The notes: a model not told the origin generated them from the letters alone. A DNA stretch of 64,000 nt from Sphingosinicella xenopeptidilytica (GCF_042676985.1 NZ_JBHTIK010000005.1:186001-250000); one strand, 5' to 3'. Shown: positions 52,047-61,049, counted from the first letter of the stretch. Numbers and translations are program-made.

Positions 52047-52190
52047 ATGCTCTGGTGGGTAGCGGGTGTGGTTGGTGCGTTGCTCCTTGCTGCGCTGCTG
52101 GCGCCGCCGGCGCCGGGCCGCCGGACACTCAGCCGGATGGATTTCGGCGACGAGACCACGGACAAGGACGAAAGCCAGCGGCAGGGCTGA
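52047..52190 (+). CDS. 47-residue small membrane protein
   Basis: The frame starts at an ATG seven bases after a near-perfect AGGAGGT ribosome site and encodes MLWWVAGVVGALLLAALLAP, one transmembrane helix. A basic stretch (GRRTLSR) and an acidic, polar tail ending ESQRQG follow, the tail likely cytoplasmic by the positive-inside rule. I do not recognise a family. The strong ribosome site and clean helix-plus-charged-tail pattern argue for a real gene. It sits alone between rpoC and the glycosyltransferase. Confidence 0.6.
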   Translation: MLWWVAGVVGALLLAALLAPPAPGRRTLSRMDFGDETTDKDESQRQG

Positions 52191-52381
52191 ACGTCGCGCT
52201 GTTGCGCGCATCCCTCACCGGTGGGGGTTCCGGCATCGGCCGGATATCAATGTGACTTTCAGGGTTGCATCGGAGGCGGCGAGGCCCGAAAGGCGGGGCC
52301 AACGCCGCCGGAGCCTGTCGAAGTCCATGGACGCCTGTTGGAATTTGCTCCGCAGATCGATTAACGTCCGGCGCTTTCACG

Positions 52382-53554
52382 ATGCGGAGCGACATATTGC
52401 CTAGCAGCGATCTCAGGGTCGCCCTGTTTTCGGGCAACTACAACTATGTGAAGGACGGCGCCAACCAGGCGCTCAACCGGCTCGTCGGCTACCTGCTGCG
52501 GCAGGGCGTCGCGGTTCGTGTGTATTCGCCGACCATCGAGACTCCGGCGTTCGCACCGACGGGCGACCTCGTTTCGATCCCGTCCGTGCCGATCCCGGGG
52601 CGCGGCGAATACCGGTTGGGGCTCGGCATCGGCGGCGTGAAGGCGGATCTCAAGGCCTTCGATCCGCACATCGTCCACATCGCTTCGCCCGACATCATCG
52701 GCCACCGCGCCGTCGCATGGGCACGGTCGCGCGGGAAGCCGGCGGTCGCGTCCGTCCACACGCGCTTCGAAACCTATTTCCGCTACTATCGGATGCACTG
52801 GATGCAGACGGTGATCGAGGCCGTGCTCCGCCGCCTCTACCGGCGCTGCGTGGAGATCTATGCGCCCTCGGAAAGCATGGCGGCCGTGCTCACCGATCAG
52901 CGTATGAGCCGTAACGTCCATATCTGGAGCCGCGGCATCGACGGCGATCTTTATCGCCCGGACCGGCGCGACATGGAATGGCGGCGGAGCCTCGGCATCG
53001 CCGACGAGGACATGGTGATCCTGTTCGTAGGCCGTCTGGTGCTCGAGAAAGGCCTCGATACGTTCGCAGCGACGCTTGCGGAGCTGGACGCGCGCGACGT
53101 GCCCTACAAGGCACTGTTCGTGGGGGACGGACCGGCGCGGCCGTGGATCGAGGCGCAGGCGCCGCAGGGCATCTTCCTCGGCTTCCAGTCGGGCGAGGCG
53201 CTGGCGCGTGCTTATGCGTCGGCCGACGTGATGTTCAATCCGTCGTCCACGGAGACGTTCGGCAATGTGACGCTGGAAGCGATGGCGAGCGGCCTGCCCG
53301 TGGTCGCGGCGCGTGCGACCGGCAGCCTCAGCCTCGTGACACCGGGCCTCAACGGGCAACTGACGACGCCCGATGACATACAGGAATCGGCGGATGCGCT
53401 CGCTGCCTATATCGCCGATCCGGAAAGCCGCACGGCGGCCGGGAAAGCGGGCCGCGAGATCAGCAAGCGCTTCGATTGGGATACGATCAACGGTGCACTG
53501 TTGCAGCGTTATCGCACCGTTGTCGCACGACGCTCTTCAAAAGCGCGCGCGTAG
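52382..53554 (+). CDS. GT4-family glycosyltransferase
   Basis: A 390-residue GT-B enzyme. The N-terminal half begins RVALFSGNYNYVKDGANQALNRL with HTRFETYFRYY near residue 125. The C-terminal half holds ILFVGRLVLEKGLDTFA near 215 and the nucleotide-sugar EX7E-type motif NPSSTETFGNVTLEAMASG near 285. It resembles mannosyl- and sulfoquinovosyl-type lipid glycosyltransferases; the acceptor is unknown. The ATG at 52382 lies well inside a longer open frame and was chosen for domain start. Its stop lies five bases before the ssrA -10 element. Confidence 0.9.
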   Translation: MRSDILPSSDLRVALFSGNYNYVKDGANQALNRLVGYLLRQGVAVRVYSPTIETPAFAPTGDLVSIPSVPIPGRGEYRLGLGIGGVKADLKAFDPHIVHIASPDIIGHRAVAWARSRGKPAVASVHTRFETYFRYYRMHWMQTVIEAVLRRLYRRCVEIYAPSESMAAVLTDQRMSRNVHIWSRGIDGDLYRPDRRDMEWRRSLGIADEDMVILFVGRLVLEKGLDTFAATLAELDARDVPYKALFVGDGPARPWIEAQAPQGIFLGFQSGEALARAYASADVMFNPSSTETFGNVTLEAMASGLPVVAARATGSLSLVTPGLNGQLTTPDDIQESADALAAYIADPESRTAAGKAGREISKRFDWDTINGALLQRYRTVVARRSSKARA

Positions 53555-53558
53555 CCCC

Positions 53559-53564
53559 TATATG
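53559..53564 (+). promoter_or_regulatory. -10 element of the ssrA promoter
   Basis: TATATG at 53559-53564 with TTCAAA 17 bases upstream (53536-53541, inside the glycosyltransferase end). A start near 53571 suits the acceptor piece of the tmRNA. Confidence 0.5.
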
Positions 53565-53570
53565 GGTGTT

Positions 53571-53922
53571 GCCGTCTTCGGGCGGCTATGGCGATAAATG
53601 ATGCCGTGAAATAGGTACAGCGGACCCGGGGGCGGTACCCGGCGGCTCCACCAGTTTCGCCGGGCAGGCTAGAGCGGCCTGTCCGGACATGGGGCCGAAC
53701 TAGGATCGACGTGTGCTGAAAGACGGTTTTCTTCGCCCGGCCTGAATGCGCCGTAAAACCGTTCAAAACCTACAAATGCCAACGACAACGAGGCATTCGC
53801 TCTTGCCGCGTAACTGAAGCCCTTCGGGGAATAGGTTACAGAGCTTAGCGCGGTTCGGGCCGCACCGGGCAACAGAAGCGGACACCAGCGGCACGGGGAG
53901 CGCCGGGCAACAGAAGCTCCCC
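53571..53922 (+). ncRNA. ssrA: Circularly permuted two-piece tmRNA (ssrA)
   Basis: The acceptor piece comes first and ends with a T-arm (CCGGG/CCCGG), CGGCTCC and encoded ACCA at 53650-53653. A 37-base spacer follows. The coding piece starts at 53691 with GGGGCCGAACTAGGATCGAC, the tmRNA 5' signature; GGGGCCG pairs with CGGCTCC to form the acceptor stem across the spacer. The tag frame (53777-53812) reads ANDNEAFALAA and stop. Hairpins follow, including two copies of a 15-base motif and a GGGGAGC/GCTCCCC stem ending at 53922. The permuted order is the alphaproteobacterial hallmark. Outer ends (53571, 53922) are estimates. Confidence 0.92.
53865..53917 (+). repeat. 15-base direct repeat in the tmRNA coding piece
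   Basis: CCGGGCAACAGAAGC occurs at 53865-53879 and again at 53903-53917, identical, 38 bases apart. Each copy sits in a hairpin or pseudoknot-like context, so they probably form two similar structural modules of the tmRNA. Confidence 0.7.
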
Positions 53923-54003
53923 ACTTTCACGCTTCATCGGAAGACAGGCTTGACCGCGCCGCGGCGCCGCGCCACCAAGTGCCCTTGTGACAAAGAGGGC
54001 CGC

Positions 54004-54477
54004 ATGAACGCCGAAACACCGGAAAGCCTGATCCCGTATGACGAGATCGTGCAGGATGCGCTGCGCGGCGTCGTGTACGGCGTTCTGAAACGGGTAGAGA
54101 CCGATGGCGGCCTGCCCGGCAACCACCATTTCTACATTGCCTTCAAGACCGGTGCGTCCGGCGTCGAGATACCGGTGCATCTGCGCCAGCGCTATCCGGA
54201 CGAGATGACGATCGTCATCCAGCACCGCTATTGGGAGCTGAAAGTCGATCGTGAGCACTTCGAGATCGGCCTTTCGTTCAACCAGGTGCCGACCAAGCTT
54301 TCGATTCCCTACACGGCGATCACGGGGTTTCACGATCCTTCGGTGGAGTTCGCGCTGCAGTTTCCGACGCCCGAGGGTGTCACGCCGCCCGCGCCGGAGC
54401 CGGAACCTGAGCCCACGCCGCCCGAAAGCGGCGACGGTTCGAACGTGGTGACGCTCGACGCCTTCCGGAAGAAATGA
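54004..54477 (+). CDS. sspB: ClpXP adaptor SspB (alpha-type)
   Basis: A 157-residue SspB. The substrate-binding fold covers about residues 8-120 (YDEIVQDALRGVVYGVLKRV, NHHFYIAFKT, HLRQRYPDEMTIVIQHRYWEL). A Pro/Glu-rich flexible linker follows, and the end NVVTLDAFRKK is the ClpX-docking peptide. It delivers ssrA-tagged proteins to ClpXP. The ATG at 54004 was chosen with GAGG upstream and gives the conserved start. The tmRNA gene lies just upstream and fumC overlaps its end by four bases. Confidence 0.96.
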   Translation: MNAETPESLIPYDEIVQDALRGVVYGVLKRVETDGGLPGNHHFYIAFKTGASGVEIPVHLRQRYPDEMTIVIQHRYWELKVDREHFEIGLSFNQVPTKLSIPYTAITGFHDPSVEFALQFPTPEGVTPPAPEPEPEPTPPESGDGSNVVTLDAFRKK

Positions 54478-55865
54478 GCACGCGCGTCGAAACCGACAGT
54501 TTCGGGCCGATCGACGTACCCGCCTCGGCCTACTGGGGGGCGCAGACGCAGCGCTCCATCGGCAATTTTCCCATCGGCGGCGAGCGGATGCCCGTGCCGT
54601 TGGTGCGCGCGCTCGGCCTCATCAAGCAGGCCGCAGCCTATGTGAACGCCGAGCTCGGCGTGCTCGACAACAATCTCGCGCCCGCGATCATCGAGGCCGC
54701 TGCCGAGGTTGCGGCGGGAAAGCGTGACGATCAGTTCCCGCTCGTCGTCTGGCAGACTGGTTCGGGTACGCAGAGCAACATGAACGCCAACGAGGTGATC
54801 GCCGGCCGCGCCAACGAGATCCTTACCGGCACGCGCGGCGGCAAGGTGCCGGTGCACCCGAACGATCACGTCAACGCCTCGCAAAGCTCGAACGACACGT
54901 TCCCGACCGCAATGCACGTCGCTGCGGCGCGCGAGGTGAACGAACGGCTGATTCCGGCGCTCCGACACCTGCACGCGGCGCTGGCGGCGAAAGCGGAGGC
55001 GTTCGCGGACATCGTGAAGATCGGCCGCACGCACCTTCAGGACGCGACGCCGGTGACGCTGGGGCAGGAATTCTCGGGCTACGCGCAACAGCTCACGGAT
55101 GGCATTGCGCGCGCTGAGGCGGTGCTGCCGCGGTTGTACCGGTTGGCGCAGGGCGGCACGGCGGTCGGCACCGGCCTCAACGCGCCCGAAGGCTTCGCCG
55201 AGGGCATCGCGAACGAACTCGCGCGACTTTCCGGCCTGCCGTTCGAAACGGCGCCCAACAAGTTCGAGGCGCTCGCCACGCACGATACGATGGTGGAGCT
55301 GTCGGGCGCGCTCAACGTGCTCGCCGTCAGTCTCAACAAGATCGCGAACGATATCCGTCTGCTCGGCTCCGGGCCGCGTTCGGGGCTCGGCGAGCTCTCC
55401 CTCCCGGAAAACGAGCCCGGCAGTTCGATCATGCCGGGCAAGGTGAACCCGACGCAGGCCGAGGCGCTGACGATGGTGGCCGCGCAGGTGATGGGCAATC
55501 ACGTCTCCGTCACCGTGGGCGGCGCGCAGGGGCACATGGAGCTCAATGTCTTCAAGCCGGTGATCGCCTATAACGTGCTGCAGTCGATCCGCCTCATCGC
55601 CGACGCATCCGTGAGTTTCGCGGATCGCTGCGTCGTGGGGATCGAGCCCAACCGCGAACGGATCGCTGACCTCGTCGAGCGCTCGCTGATGCTGGTGACG
55701 GCGCTTGCGCCGGAGATCGGCTACGATAATGCTGCCGCGATCGCCAAGCACGCGCACAAGCATGGGCTGACCTTGCTGGAAGCCGCGAAAGCTCTGGATC
55801 TTATCGACGAGACGCGCTTCCGCGCCCTCGTCCGCCCGGAAACGATGCTGGCGCCCGGACGCTAG
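54474..55865 (+). CDS. fumC: Fumarate hydratase, class II
   Basis: A 463-residue FumC of the TCA cycle, interconverting fumarate and malate without an iron-sulfur cluster. Visible blocks are GPIDVPASAYWGAQTQRS, WQTGSGTQSNMNANEV (active site), HPNDHVNASQSSNDTFPTA and the signature GSSIMPGKVNPTQ. Normal length. Its ATG overlaps the sspB stop (ATGA). Confidence 0.98.
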   Translation: MSTRVETDSFGPIDVPASAYWGAQTQRSIGNFPIGGERMPVPLVRALGLIKQAAAYVNAELGVLDNNLAPAIIEAAAEVAAGKRDDQFPLVVWQTGSGTQSNMNANEVIAGRANEILTGTRGGKVPVHPNDHVNASQSSNDTFPTAMHVAAAREVNERLIPALRHLHAALAAKAEAFADIVKIGRTHLQDATPVTLGQEFSGYAQQLTDGIARAEAVLPRLYRLAQGGTAVGTGLNAPEGFAEGIANELARLSGLPFETAPNKFEALATHDTMVELSGALNVLAVSLNKIANDIRLLGSGPRSGLGELSLPENEPGSSIMPGKVNPTQAEALTMVAAQVMGNHVSVTVGGAQGHMELNVFKPVIAYNVLQSIRLIADASVSFADRCVVGIEPNRERIADLVERSLMLVTALAPEIGYDNAAAIAKHAHKHGLTLLEAAKALDLIDETRFRALVRPETMLAPGR

Positions 55866-55872
55866 GGGCCCG

Positions 55873-58500
55873 TTAGGCGGCGCGTTCTTCGTTTTCGATG
55901 TCGGATGCGATGATCTGCTCGTCGTAGTGGATGCCGAACCGGTCTTCCTCCACCCATCGCACGATGCCCGAGCGAGGCTGCTGCCCTTCGACGAAGGTGG
56001 TCACGCGGTCATCCGGCCTTGGCAGCCAGCGCGCCTCGAACATCGCGCCGGTATCCGAAGTGTTACGCAGCCGGGCGCTTCGCCTGCGGCCGTTGTGCAG
56101 GATCGTCGCGCGTCGCAGCATGGCGATACGGCGCGGCCGGTTCGATTTCACGCCGTTCGGCGCGATCGGCGCTTCGGAGCGCGCTAGGATGCCCGCCTCG
56201 GCCCAGGGCACGGCCTTGCCGAAGATGAAGCCCTGCACCTGCGTGCAGCCGATGCGGCGGATGATGTCGAGATCGTCGTGCGTCTCGACGCCTTCGGCTG
56301 TGGTGATCATGCCGAGACTGTCGGCAAGCGCCACGATCGCCTTCACGATCGCGGCCTTCTGCCCGCCGCGCTCGGCCGCGCCGGAGACGAACGAGCGGTC
56401 GATCTTGATCTTCTTGAAGGGTGCCTTGGTGAGATAGGCGAAGCCCGAATAGCCGGTGCCGAAATCGTCGAGCGTCAGCCGCACGCCGATCGCGCCAAGG
56501 CGCTGCAGCGTGGCGCGCGTCGCCGGGTTCTCCTCGAGGAAGACGCTTTCGGTGATCTCCAGTTCCAGCCGCTCGGGCGCAAGGCCGGCCTGTGCGAGCG
56601 CGTTCATCACCAGCGTCGGCAGTTCGGGGTTCGTCACCTGGATGGGCGAGAGGTTGACGGCGATGCCGATGTGCTCGGGCCACTTCGCCGCGACCATGCA
56701 GGCGTTCCGCAGCACCCACTCGCCGATGCCGTCGATGAGGCCGGTTTCCTCGGCGATCGGAATGAAACTCGCGGGCGAGATCTCGCCGTGGCGCGGATGG
56801 TGCCAGCGCACCAGCGCCTCGAAGCCGACGAGCGCTTCGCTCGCCGTCTCGACGATCGGCTGGAAATTGAGCGACAGTCCGTTGCCGACGAGCGCGCCGC
56901 GCAGGTCGTTCTCGATCTGCCGCCGCGTCTCGGCATTGCGGTGCATCCCGCCCTCGTAGAAGCGGTGCTTGCCGCGCCCGTCCGATTTCGCCGCGTAGAG
57001 CGCGAGGTCGGCGTTGCGCATCAGCGCGTCGACGCTGTGGCCGTTGTCGGGGCCGATGGCGATGCCGACGCTGGCGCCGATGATGATGCGATGCCCCTCC
57101 ACCGTGTAGGGTGCAGACAGATAGTCGATGATGCGCTGGGCGAAGGCGGAAAGTCCGCCCATCGTTTCGGCATCGCGCACGACGATCGCGAACTCGTCGC
57201 CGCCGAGCCGCCCGACGCGGCCGTCCGCGCCGACGAGCGTGCCGAGCCGGTCGGCGACCTGTTCGAGCAGCTTGTCGCCCACGGGGTGGCCGAGCGTGTC
57301 GTTCACCGATTTGAAGCGATCGAGATCGAGCAGCAGCAGCGCGCAGCGATGCGGCACGACGCCGCCGTGGCTGAGGAGCGCGGTTTCCAGCGTCTCGCGG
57401 ATGGTGATGCGGTTCGCAAGGCCGGTGAGCGCATCGAAGCGCGCGAGGCGCATGGCGCGGTCTTCGGATCGGCGTACGTCGGTAAGATCGCCGCCGATCC
57501 CGGTGAAGCCCTCGAAATGGCCGTGCTGGCTGTAGATCGGCGTGCCCGCGATCGACCACCACTGGATACCGAGCGGGAACAGCACGGGAATCACCACATC
57601 GTGAAACGGCAGCTTGCCCTGCAGATGGAACTCAAGCGTCCGCAGCGAGGTCGCCGCCTCGTCCGGGTCTTCCACCTCGAGCGAGATGATATCCCCAAGC
57701 GGGCGCCCGATCAGCAGCTCGTTCGTGGTGCCGTGTGCCGCGCCGAACGAGGGCGAGATATAGGTGATCCGGCCGTCGACGTCGGTTTCCCAGAACCAGC
57801 CGCTGCCGCAGGTCTCGAATGTCGCGCAGAGGCGCCGTACGCGCTGTTCGCCGAGATCGCGCATCGATCCCTCGACGCGCTCGATGAGCGTGCGCCGCCC
57901 CGCGAGGTAGAGCGTGAGCGCGCCCGACAGCACGACGACCGCCGCCGCCGACGAGGCGAAGCCATCGAGCCGGGTGACGAGCGTGACCGCGAACGCGACC
58001 ATATAGGCCATCGCCGCAAGCGGCATCGGGGAGAGGGCAACGATGCCGAGCACAAGCATCGAAATGGAAAGAACGAGCGCAAACGGGATGTCGCTGATGA
58101 CCGGAAGCGTGCTCCAAAGGAGCCCCGCCGCGGCGCTCAGCGTCACGAGACCCCGCGCCGTATCGGCGACCTCGCCCGCCTTCGGCTGGGCTTCGCGCAG
58201 CCCGAACACGGCGAACAATGTCGTCAGCACGCCGCCCGCTGCAAGCCATGCGCCCTGGATCGATGCAGTGAGCGGCACGTGCCACAGCGTGACGCCCGCC
58301 CAGATCAGCGCTCCGATCGCGGCGAACAGCGGAATCGTGGGGCGGAGATCGAGCAGCTGCCGATGCGTGTTGGCGATCTCGCTGCGCGAGCCGAGGCGGG
58401 GCAGCGCGATGCCGGCCAGCCAGTTCCGGGGCTCGCGAAGATTGGCGGCAGGATCGCCGCCTACGGTATCACGGATCGGCTTGGCGGGGCGGCTGCGCAT
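55873..58500 (-). CDS. Membrane-bound PAS-GGDEF-EAL-PilZ cyclic-di-GMP protein
   Basis: An 875-residue protein. About six transmembrane helices lie between residues 50 and 205, a PAS domain at about 220-345, and a GGDEF domain with intact RLGGDEF near 433. An EAL domain near 560 reads FEALVRWHHP, with ITESVFLEEN and DDFGTGYSGFAYL. A C-terminal PilZ-like domain (about 775-870) has RRRSARLRNTSDTG, close to the RxxxR and N/DxSxxG c-di-GMP motifs. It could make, cleave and sense cyclic-di-GMP. It ends one base from the next GGDEF gene's stop on the same strand, so the two form a pair. Confidence 0.93.
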   Translation of the reverse strand: MRSRPAKPIRDTVGGDPAANLREPRNWLAGIALPRLGSRSEIANTHRQLLDLRPTIPLFAAIGALIWAGVTLWHVPLTASIQGAWLAAGGVLTTLFAVFGLREAQPKAGEVADTARGLVTLSAAAGLLWSTLPVISDIPFALVLSISMLVLGIVALSPMPLAAMAYMVAFAVTLVTRLDGFASSAAAVVVLSGALTLYLAGRRTLIERVEGSMRDLGEQRVRRLCATFETCGSGWFWETDVDGRITYISPSFGAAHGTTNELLIGRPLGDIISLEVEDPDEAATSLRTLEFHLQGKLPFHDVVIPVLFPLGIQWWSIAGTPIYSQHGHFEGFTGIGGDLTDVRRSEDRAMRLARFDALTGLANRITIRETLETALLSHGGVVPHRCALLLLDLDRFKSVNDTLGHPVGDKLLEQVADRLGTLVGADGRVGRLGGDEFAIVVRDAETMGGLSAFAQRIIDYLSAPYTVEGHRIIIGASVGIAIGPDNGHSVDALMRNADLALYAAKSDGRGKHRFYEGGMHRNAETRRQIENDLRGALVGNGLSLNFQPIVETASEALVGFEALVRWHHPRHGEISPASFIPIAEETGLIDGIGEWVLRNACMVAAKWPEHIGIAVNLSPIQVTNPELPTLVMNALAQAGLAPERLELEITESVFLEENPATRATLQRLGAIGVRLTLDDFGTGYSGFAYLTKAPFKKIKIDRSFVSGAAERGGQKAAIVKAIVALADSLGMITTAEGVETHDDLDIIRRIGCTQVQGFIFGKAVPWAEAGILARSEAPIAPNGVKSNRPRRIAMLRRATILHNGRRRSARLRNTSDTGAMFEARWLPRPDDRVTTFVEGQQPRSGIVRWVEEDRFGIHYDEQIIASDIENEERAA

Positions 58501-58501
58501 G

Positions 58502-60253
58502 TCAGGCCGCCGTCGCGACCGAAGGGTCGGGCCCGGCGGCGGCGACGTGCCGGTCGCGCCCGGTCCTCTTGGCCTCGTATAGCGCTGTGTCGGCGCGCCG
58601 GTAGACGTGCCGCCATGTGCGGTCGTCGGCGATGATGCCGGATGCGGAGCCGATGCTGACGGTGATGCGAATGCCGTCCGTCATCGGCGTCGCGCGGAAG
58701 GCGCGGAGGATCGTGCCGGCGCTGTCGTCGCGTTCGCTATAGGGTACGATGAGCGCGAATTCCTCGCCGCCGAGGCGGCCGACGACCGCGCCCACCGGCG
58801 AGATGCTCTCGATCAGCCGTCCGGCCTCGCGCAGCACGCGGTCGCCGAACTCGTGCCCGAAACCGTCGTTGACGGTCTTGAAGTGATCGATGTCGATCAG
58901 CAGCAGCCGCGATTTCAGCTTGCCCTTGCCGCTCCTGCGGATGCCGTATTCGATGAAGGCGCGGCGGTTGAGAAGGCCGGTCAGCGCGTCGGTTTCGGCG
59001 AGGTAAGTCAGTTCGATCTCGCGGGCACGGGCCTCGTCGCGCTCGGCGCGAATGTTGGAGATGCGGTAGGCGATGCCGATCATGCTCAGCACGCATTCCA
59101 GGCACATCGCGTAGAAATAGCTGTCCTCGATGAACGCGCTCGTCTCGACGAAGCCGAGCGCGACAAGGATGCGGGCGAAGGCCCCGGCGAGGGGCACCGC
59201 CCATGCCACCGTGTAGATGAGGATGATGCGGCTGCCTCGGCGCCATGCGATGATCGCCAGCGGGAAGATCAGCGCCATCGTGAGCGCGCCGAGGATGTTG
59301 ACCACGGCGAGCGGGATATGAAGCAGCTCCGGCGCCTGAAACAGCGTGATGAGCGCGATGACGCCCGCGCCGCACTGCAATGTCGCAAGCGCGATGCCGG
59401 TGATCGCCAGCCGCATGTGAACGGTGCCGCGTTCCAGCAGCGTGATCGTGAAGACCACCGCGAACCACAGCATCACGGGCAGAACAGCTTCTGCGGCGAC
59501 ATTGCCCAGCATCGGCGGCAATCCCGCGGGAAGCATCCGCATCAGGATGCCGGATGCGGCGAGGCCATAGAGCAGGGTTGCGGCGGTCATGCCGCAGTAG
59601 AAGAAGAGGAACGCGTAGCGCAGCCACACGAGCAGCACGAGATTGAAGAACAGGGTGGCGAAGATCACGCCGCCGAACAGGCCGTAGATCAGCGATTGTC
59701 GTTCGGTTTCAATGGATTCCGCCCGGGCATTTTCCACCGCGGGGCGAACGAAGGCGCCGCGCGGGTCGACGACATTCTCGGCGTGCAGCGCGATGGTTTC
59801 GATCGTGCCTGCCCGCCACGGAATGCGCAGCCGGAACATGCCGCCAAGCTCGGTGTGACGACTGGCGGAGGCCGCATCATGGCGCACCGTCCACACGAAC
59901 CCGTCCGCATAGCGGACGTAGAGCGTAACCTCTTCGAAAAGCGTTTGTTTGACGTGGACGGACAGGGGCTCTGCCGGATGCTGCGTGAGTTCGAGGCCGG
60001 ATTTCACCAGCCAGCTGTCGCGCATCTCACCCGTGGACAGCCCGCCCGGGCAATCGTCGCGCGCGGCCCTCGCCATCGCGCCGGCAAGGCCTAGGTCCTT
60101 GTGATCGGGGAAAATGCACGCGCCGGTGCCGATATCGAGCGCAATCCGCGCGTTCGCCGCCGATGAAATGGCCAGAGCACAGAAAAGCAATCCCGCAAAC
60201 AGGAGCAGGCCGCGCCGTGCGAACACGGCGGTTATGCCGAAAAAACCATGCAT
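58502..60253 (-). CDS. 7TMR-DISM diguanylate cyclase
   Basis: A 583-residue protein: signal peptide (1-35), an extracytoplasmic sensor domain (about 40-185, 7TMR-DISM extracellular type), seven transmembrane helices (about 190-395), a short coiled linker (ISNIRAERDEARAREIELTYLAETDALTGLLNRR) and a GGDEF domain with intact GGEEF near residue 496. It should make cyclic-di-GMP in response to an external ligand, perhaps a carbohydrate. The AGAGG ribosome site touches the ATG at 60253. It is divergent from gmk. Confidence 0.92.
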   Translation of the reverse strand: MHGFFGITAVFARRGLLLFAGLLFCALAISSAANARIALDIGTGACIFPDHKDLGLAGAMARAARDDCPGGLSTGEMRDSWLVKSGLELTQHPAEPLSVHVKQTLFEEVTLYVRYADGFVWTVRHDAASASRHTELGGMFRLRIPWRAGTIETIALHAENVVDPRGAFVRPAVENARAESIETERQSLIYGLFGGVIFATLFFNLVLLVWLRYAFLFFYCGMTAATLLYGLAASGILMRMLPAGLPPMLGNVAAEAVLPVMLWFAVVFTITLLERGTVHMRLAITGIALATLQCGAGVIALITLFQAPELLHIPLAVVNILGALTMALIFPLAIIAWRRGSRIILIYTVAWAVPLAGAFARILVALGFVETSAFIEDSYFYAMCLECVLSMIGIAYRISNIRAERDEARAREIELTYLAETDALTGLLNRRAFIEYGIRRSGKGKLKSRLLLIDIDHFKTVNDGFGHEFGDRVLREAGRLIESISPVGAVVGRLGGEEFALIVPYSERDDSAGTILRAFRATPMTDGIRITVSIGSASGIIADDRTWRHVYRRADTALYEAKRTGRDRHVAAAGPDPSVATAA

Positions 60254-60315
60254 CCTCTTTAGGTTAACGTAGTGGATGATAACGATTCGCTAATTACGTT
60301 CTTCTTTGCGCAATC

Positions 60316-60343
60316 TTGACCGTGGCTCACCTTGCTTTATGTC
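60316..60343 (+). promoter_or_regulatory. Promoter of gmk
   Basis: TTGACC (60316-60321), 16-base spacer, TATGTC (60338-60343). The start would be near 60350, two bases before the gmk ATG, implying a nearly leaderless message. Confidence 0.45.
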
Positions 60344-60351
60344 CGGCGCGC

Positions 60352-61011
60352 ATGGACGCACGGACAGACAAGGCCGGAAAAATCGAGCGGCGCGGCATCC
60401 TTTTCGTGCTGTCTTCCCCCTCCGGCGCCGGAAAAACCACCATGGCGCGGCGGCTGCTGGCGGCGGAGCCGCAGATGGCGGTTTCGGTGTCGGCGACGAC
60501 ACGCGCCAAGCGCCCCGGCGAGGTGGACGGCATCGACTATCACTTCCGCACCGAGGCGCAATTCGCGCGCATGGTCGAGGCCGGCGAGTTCCTCGAATGG
60601 GCGCACGTGTTCGGCAACCGCTACGGTACGCCACGTGCCGCCGTGGAAACCGCGCTCCGCATGGGCCGCGACGTGCTGTTCGATGTGGACTGGCAGGGCA
60701 CGCAGCAGCTTGCGCAGTCGATGGGCGACGACGTTGTTTCCATTTTCCTGCTGCCGCCGACGATGGCCGAGCTGGAGCGTCGCCTGCGCGCGCGCCGTAC
60801 GGACAGCGAAGAGGTGATCGAAGGCCGCATGGCGCGCGCTGCTGCGGAAATCAGCCACTGGCCCGAATACGACTACGTACTCGTCAACGAAGACATGCAC
60901 GATTGTTTCGAACAGATTCACACCATCGTCCACGCTGAGCGGCTCCGCCGACAGCGCAGGGGCGCGTGGCTCACCGAATTCACCCGCGAGATGGTGGGAA
61001 AACAAGGCTGA
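60352..61011 (+). CDS. gmk: Guanylate kinase
   Basis: A 219-residue kinase converting GMP to GDP. The P-loop is SSPSGAGKTTMARRL near residue 22, the GMP-binding region SVSATTRAKRPGEVDGIDYHF and YGTPRAAVETAL, and the lid contains ERRLRARRTDSEEVIEGRM. I chose the ATG at 60352; upstream in-frame codons would include the promoter. Ends EMVGKQG. Confidence 0.96.
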   Translation: MDARTDKAGKIERRGILFVLSSPSGAGKTTMARRLLAAEPQMAVSVSATTRAKRPGEVDGIDYHFRTEAQFARMVEAGEFLEWAHVFGNRYGTPRAAVETALRMGRDVLFDVDWQGTQQLAQSMGDDVVSIFLLPPTMAELERRLRARRTDSEEVIEGRMARAAAEISHWPEYDYVLVNEDMHDCFEQIHTIVHAERLRRQRRGAWLTEFTREMVGKQG

Positions 61012-61020
61012 TCGCGCAGG

Positions 61021-61049
61021 GCTGCAGGGGGTTAACGCCCGCCTGCAGC
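61021..61049 (+). other. Hairpin between gmk and the protease gene
   Basis: GCTGCAGG (61021-61028) pairs with CCTGCAGC (61042-61049), with extra inner GG/CC pairing. No T-run follows, so it is probably not a full terminator. Confidence 0.45.

Noticed and set aside
53509..53872. Two short minus-strand open frames between the glycosyltransferase and sspB
   Set aside because: The region is explained by the permuted tmRNA gene, and the frames have no ribosome site or conserved pattern.
56278..58635. Long plus-strand open frame opposite the PAS-GGDEF-EAL-PilZ gene
   Set aside because: Composition is that of an antisense shadow, and the minus-strand frame has four intact domains.
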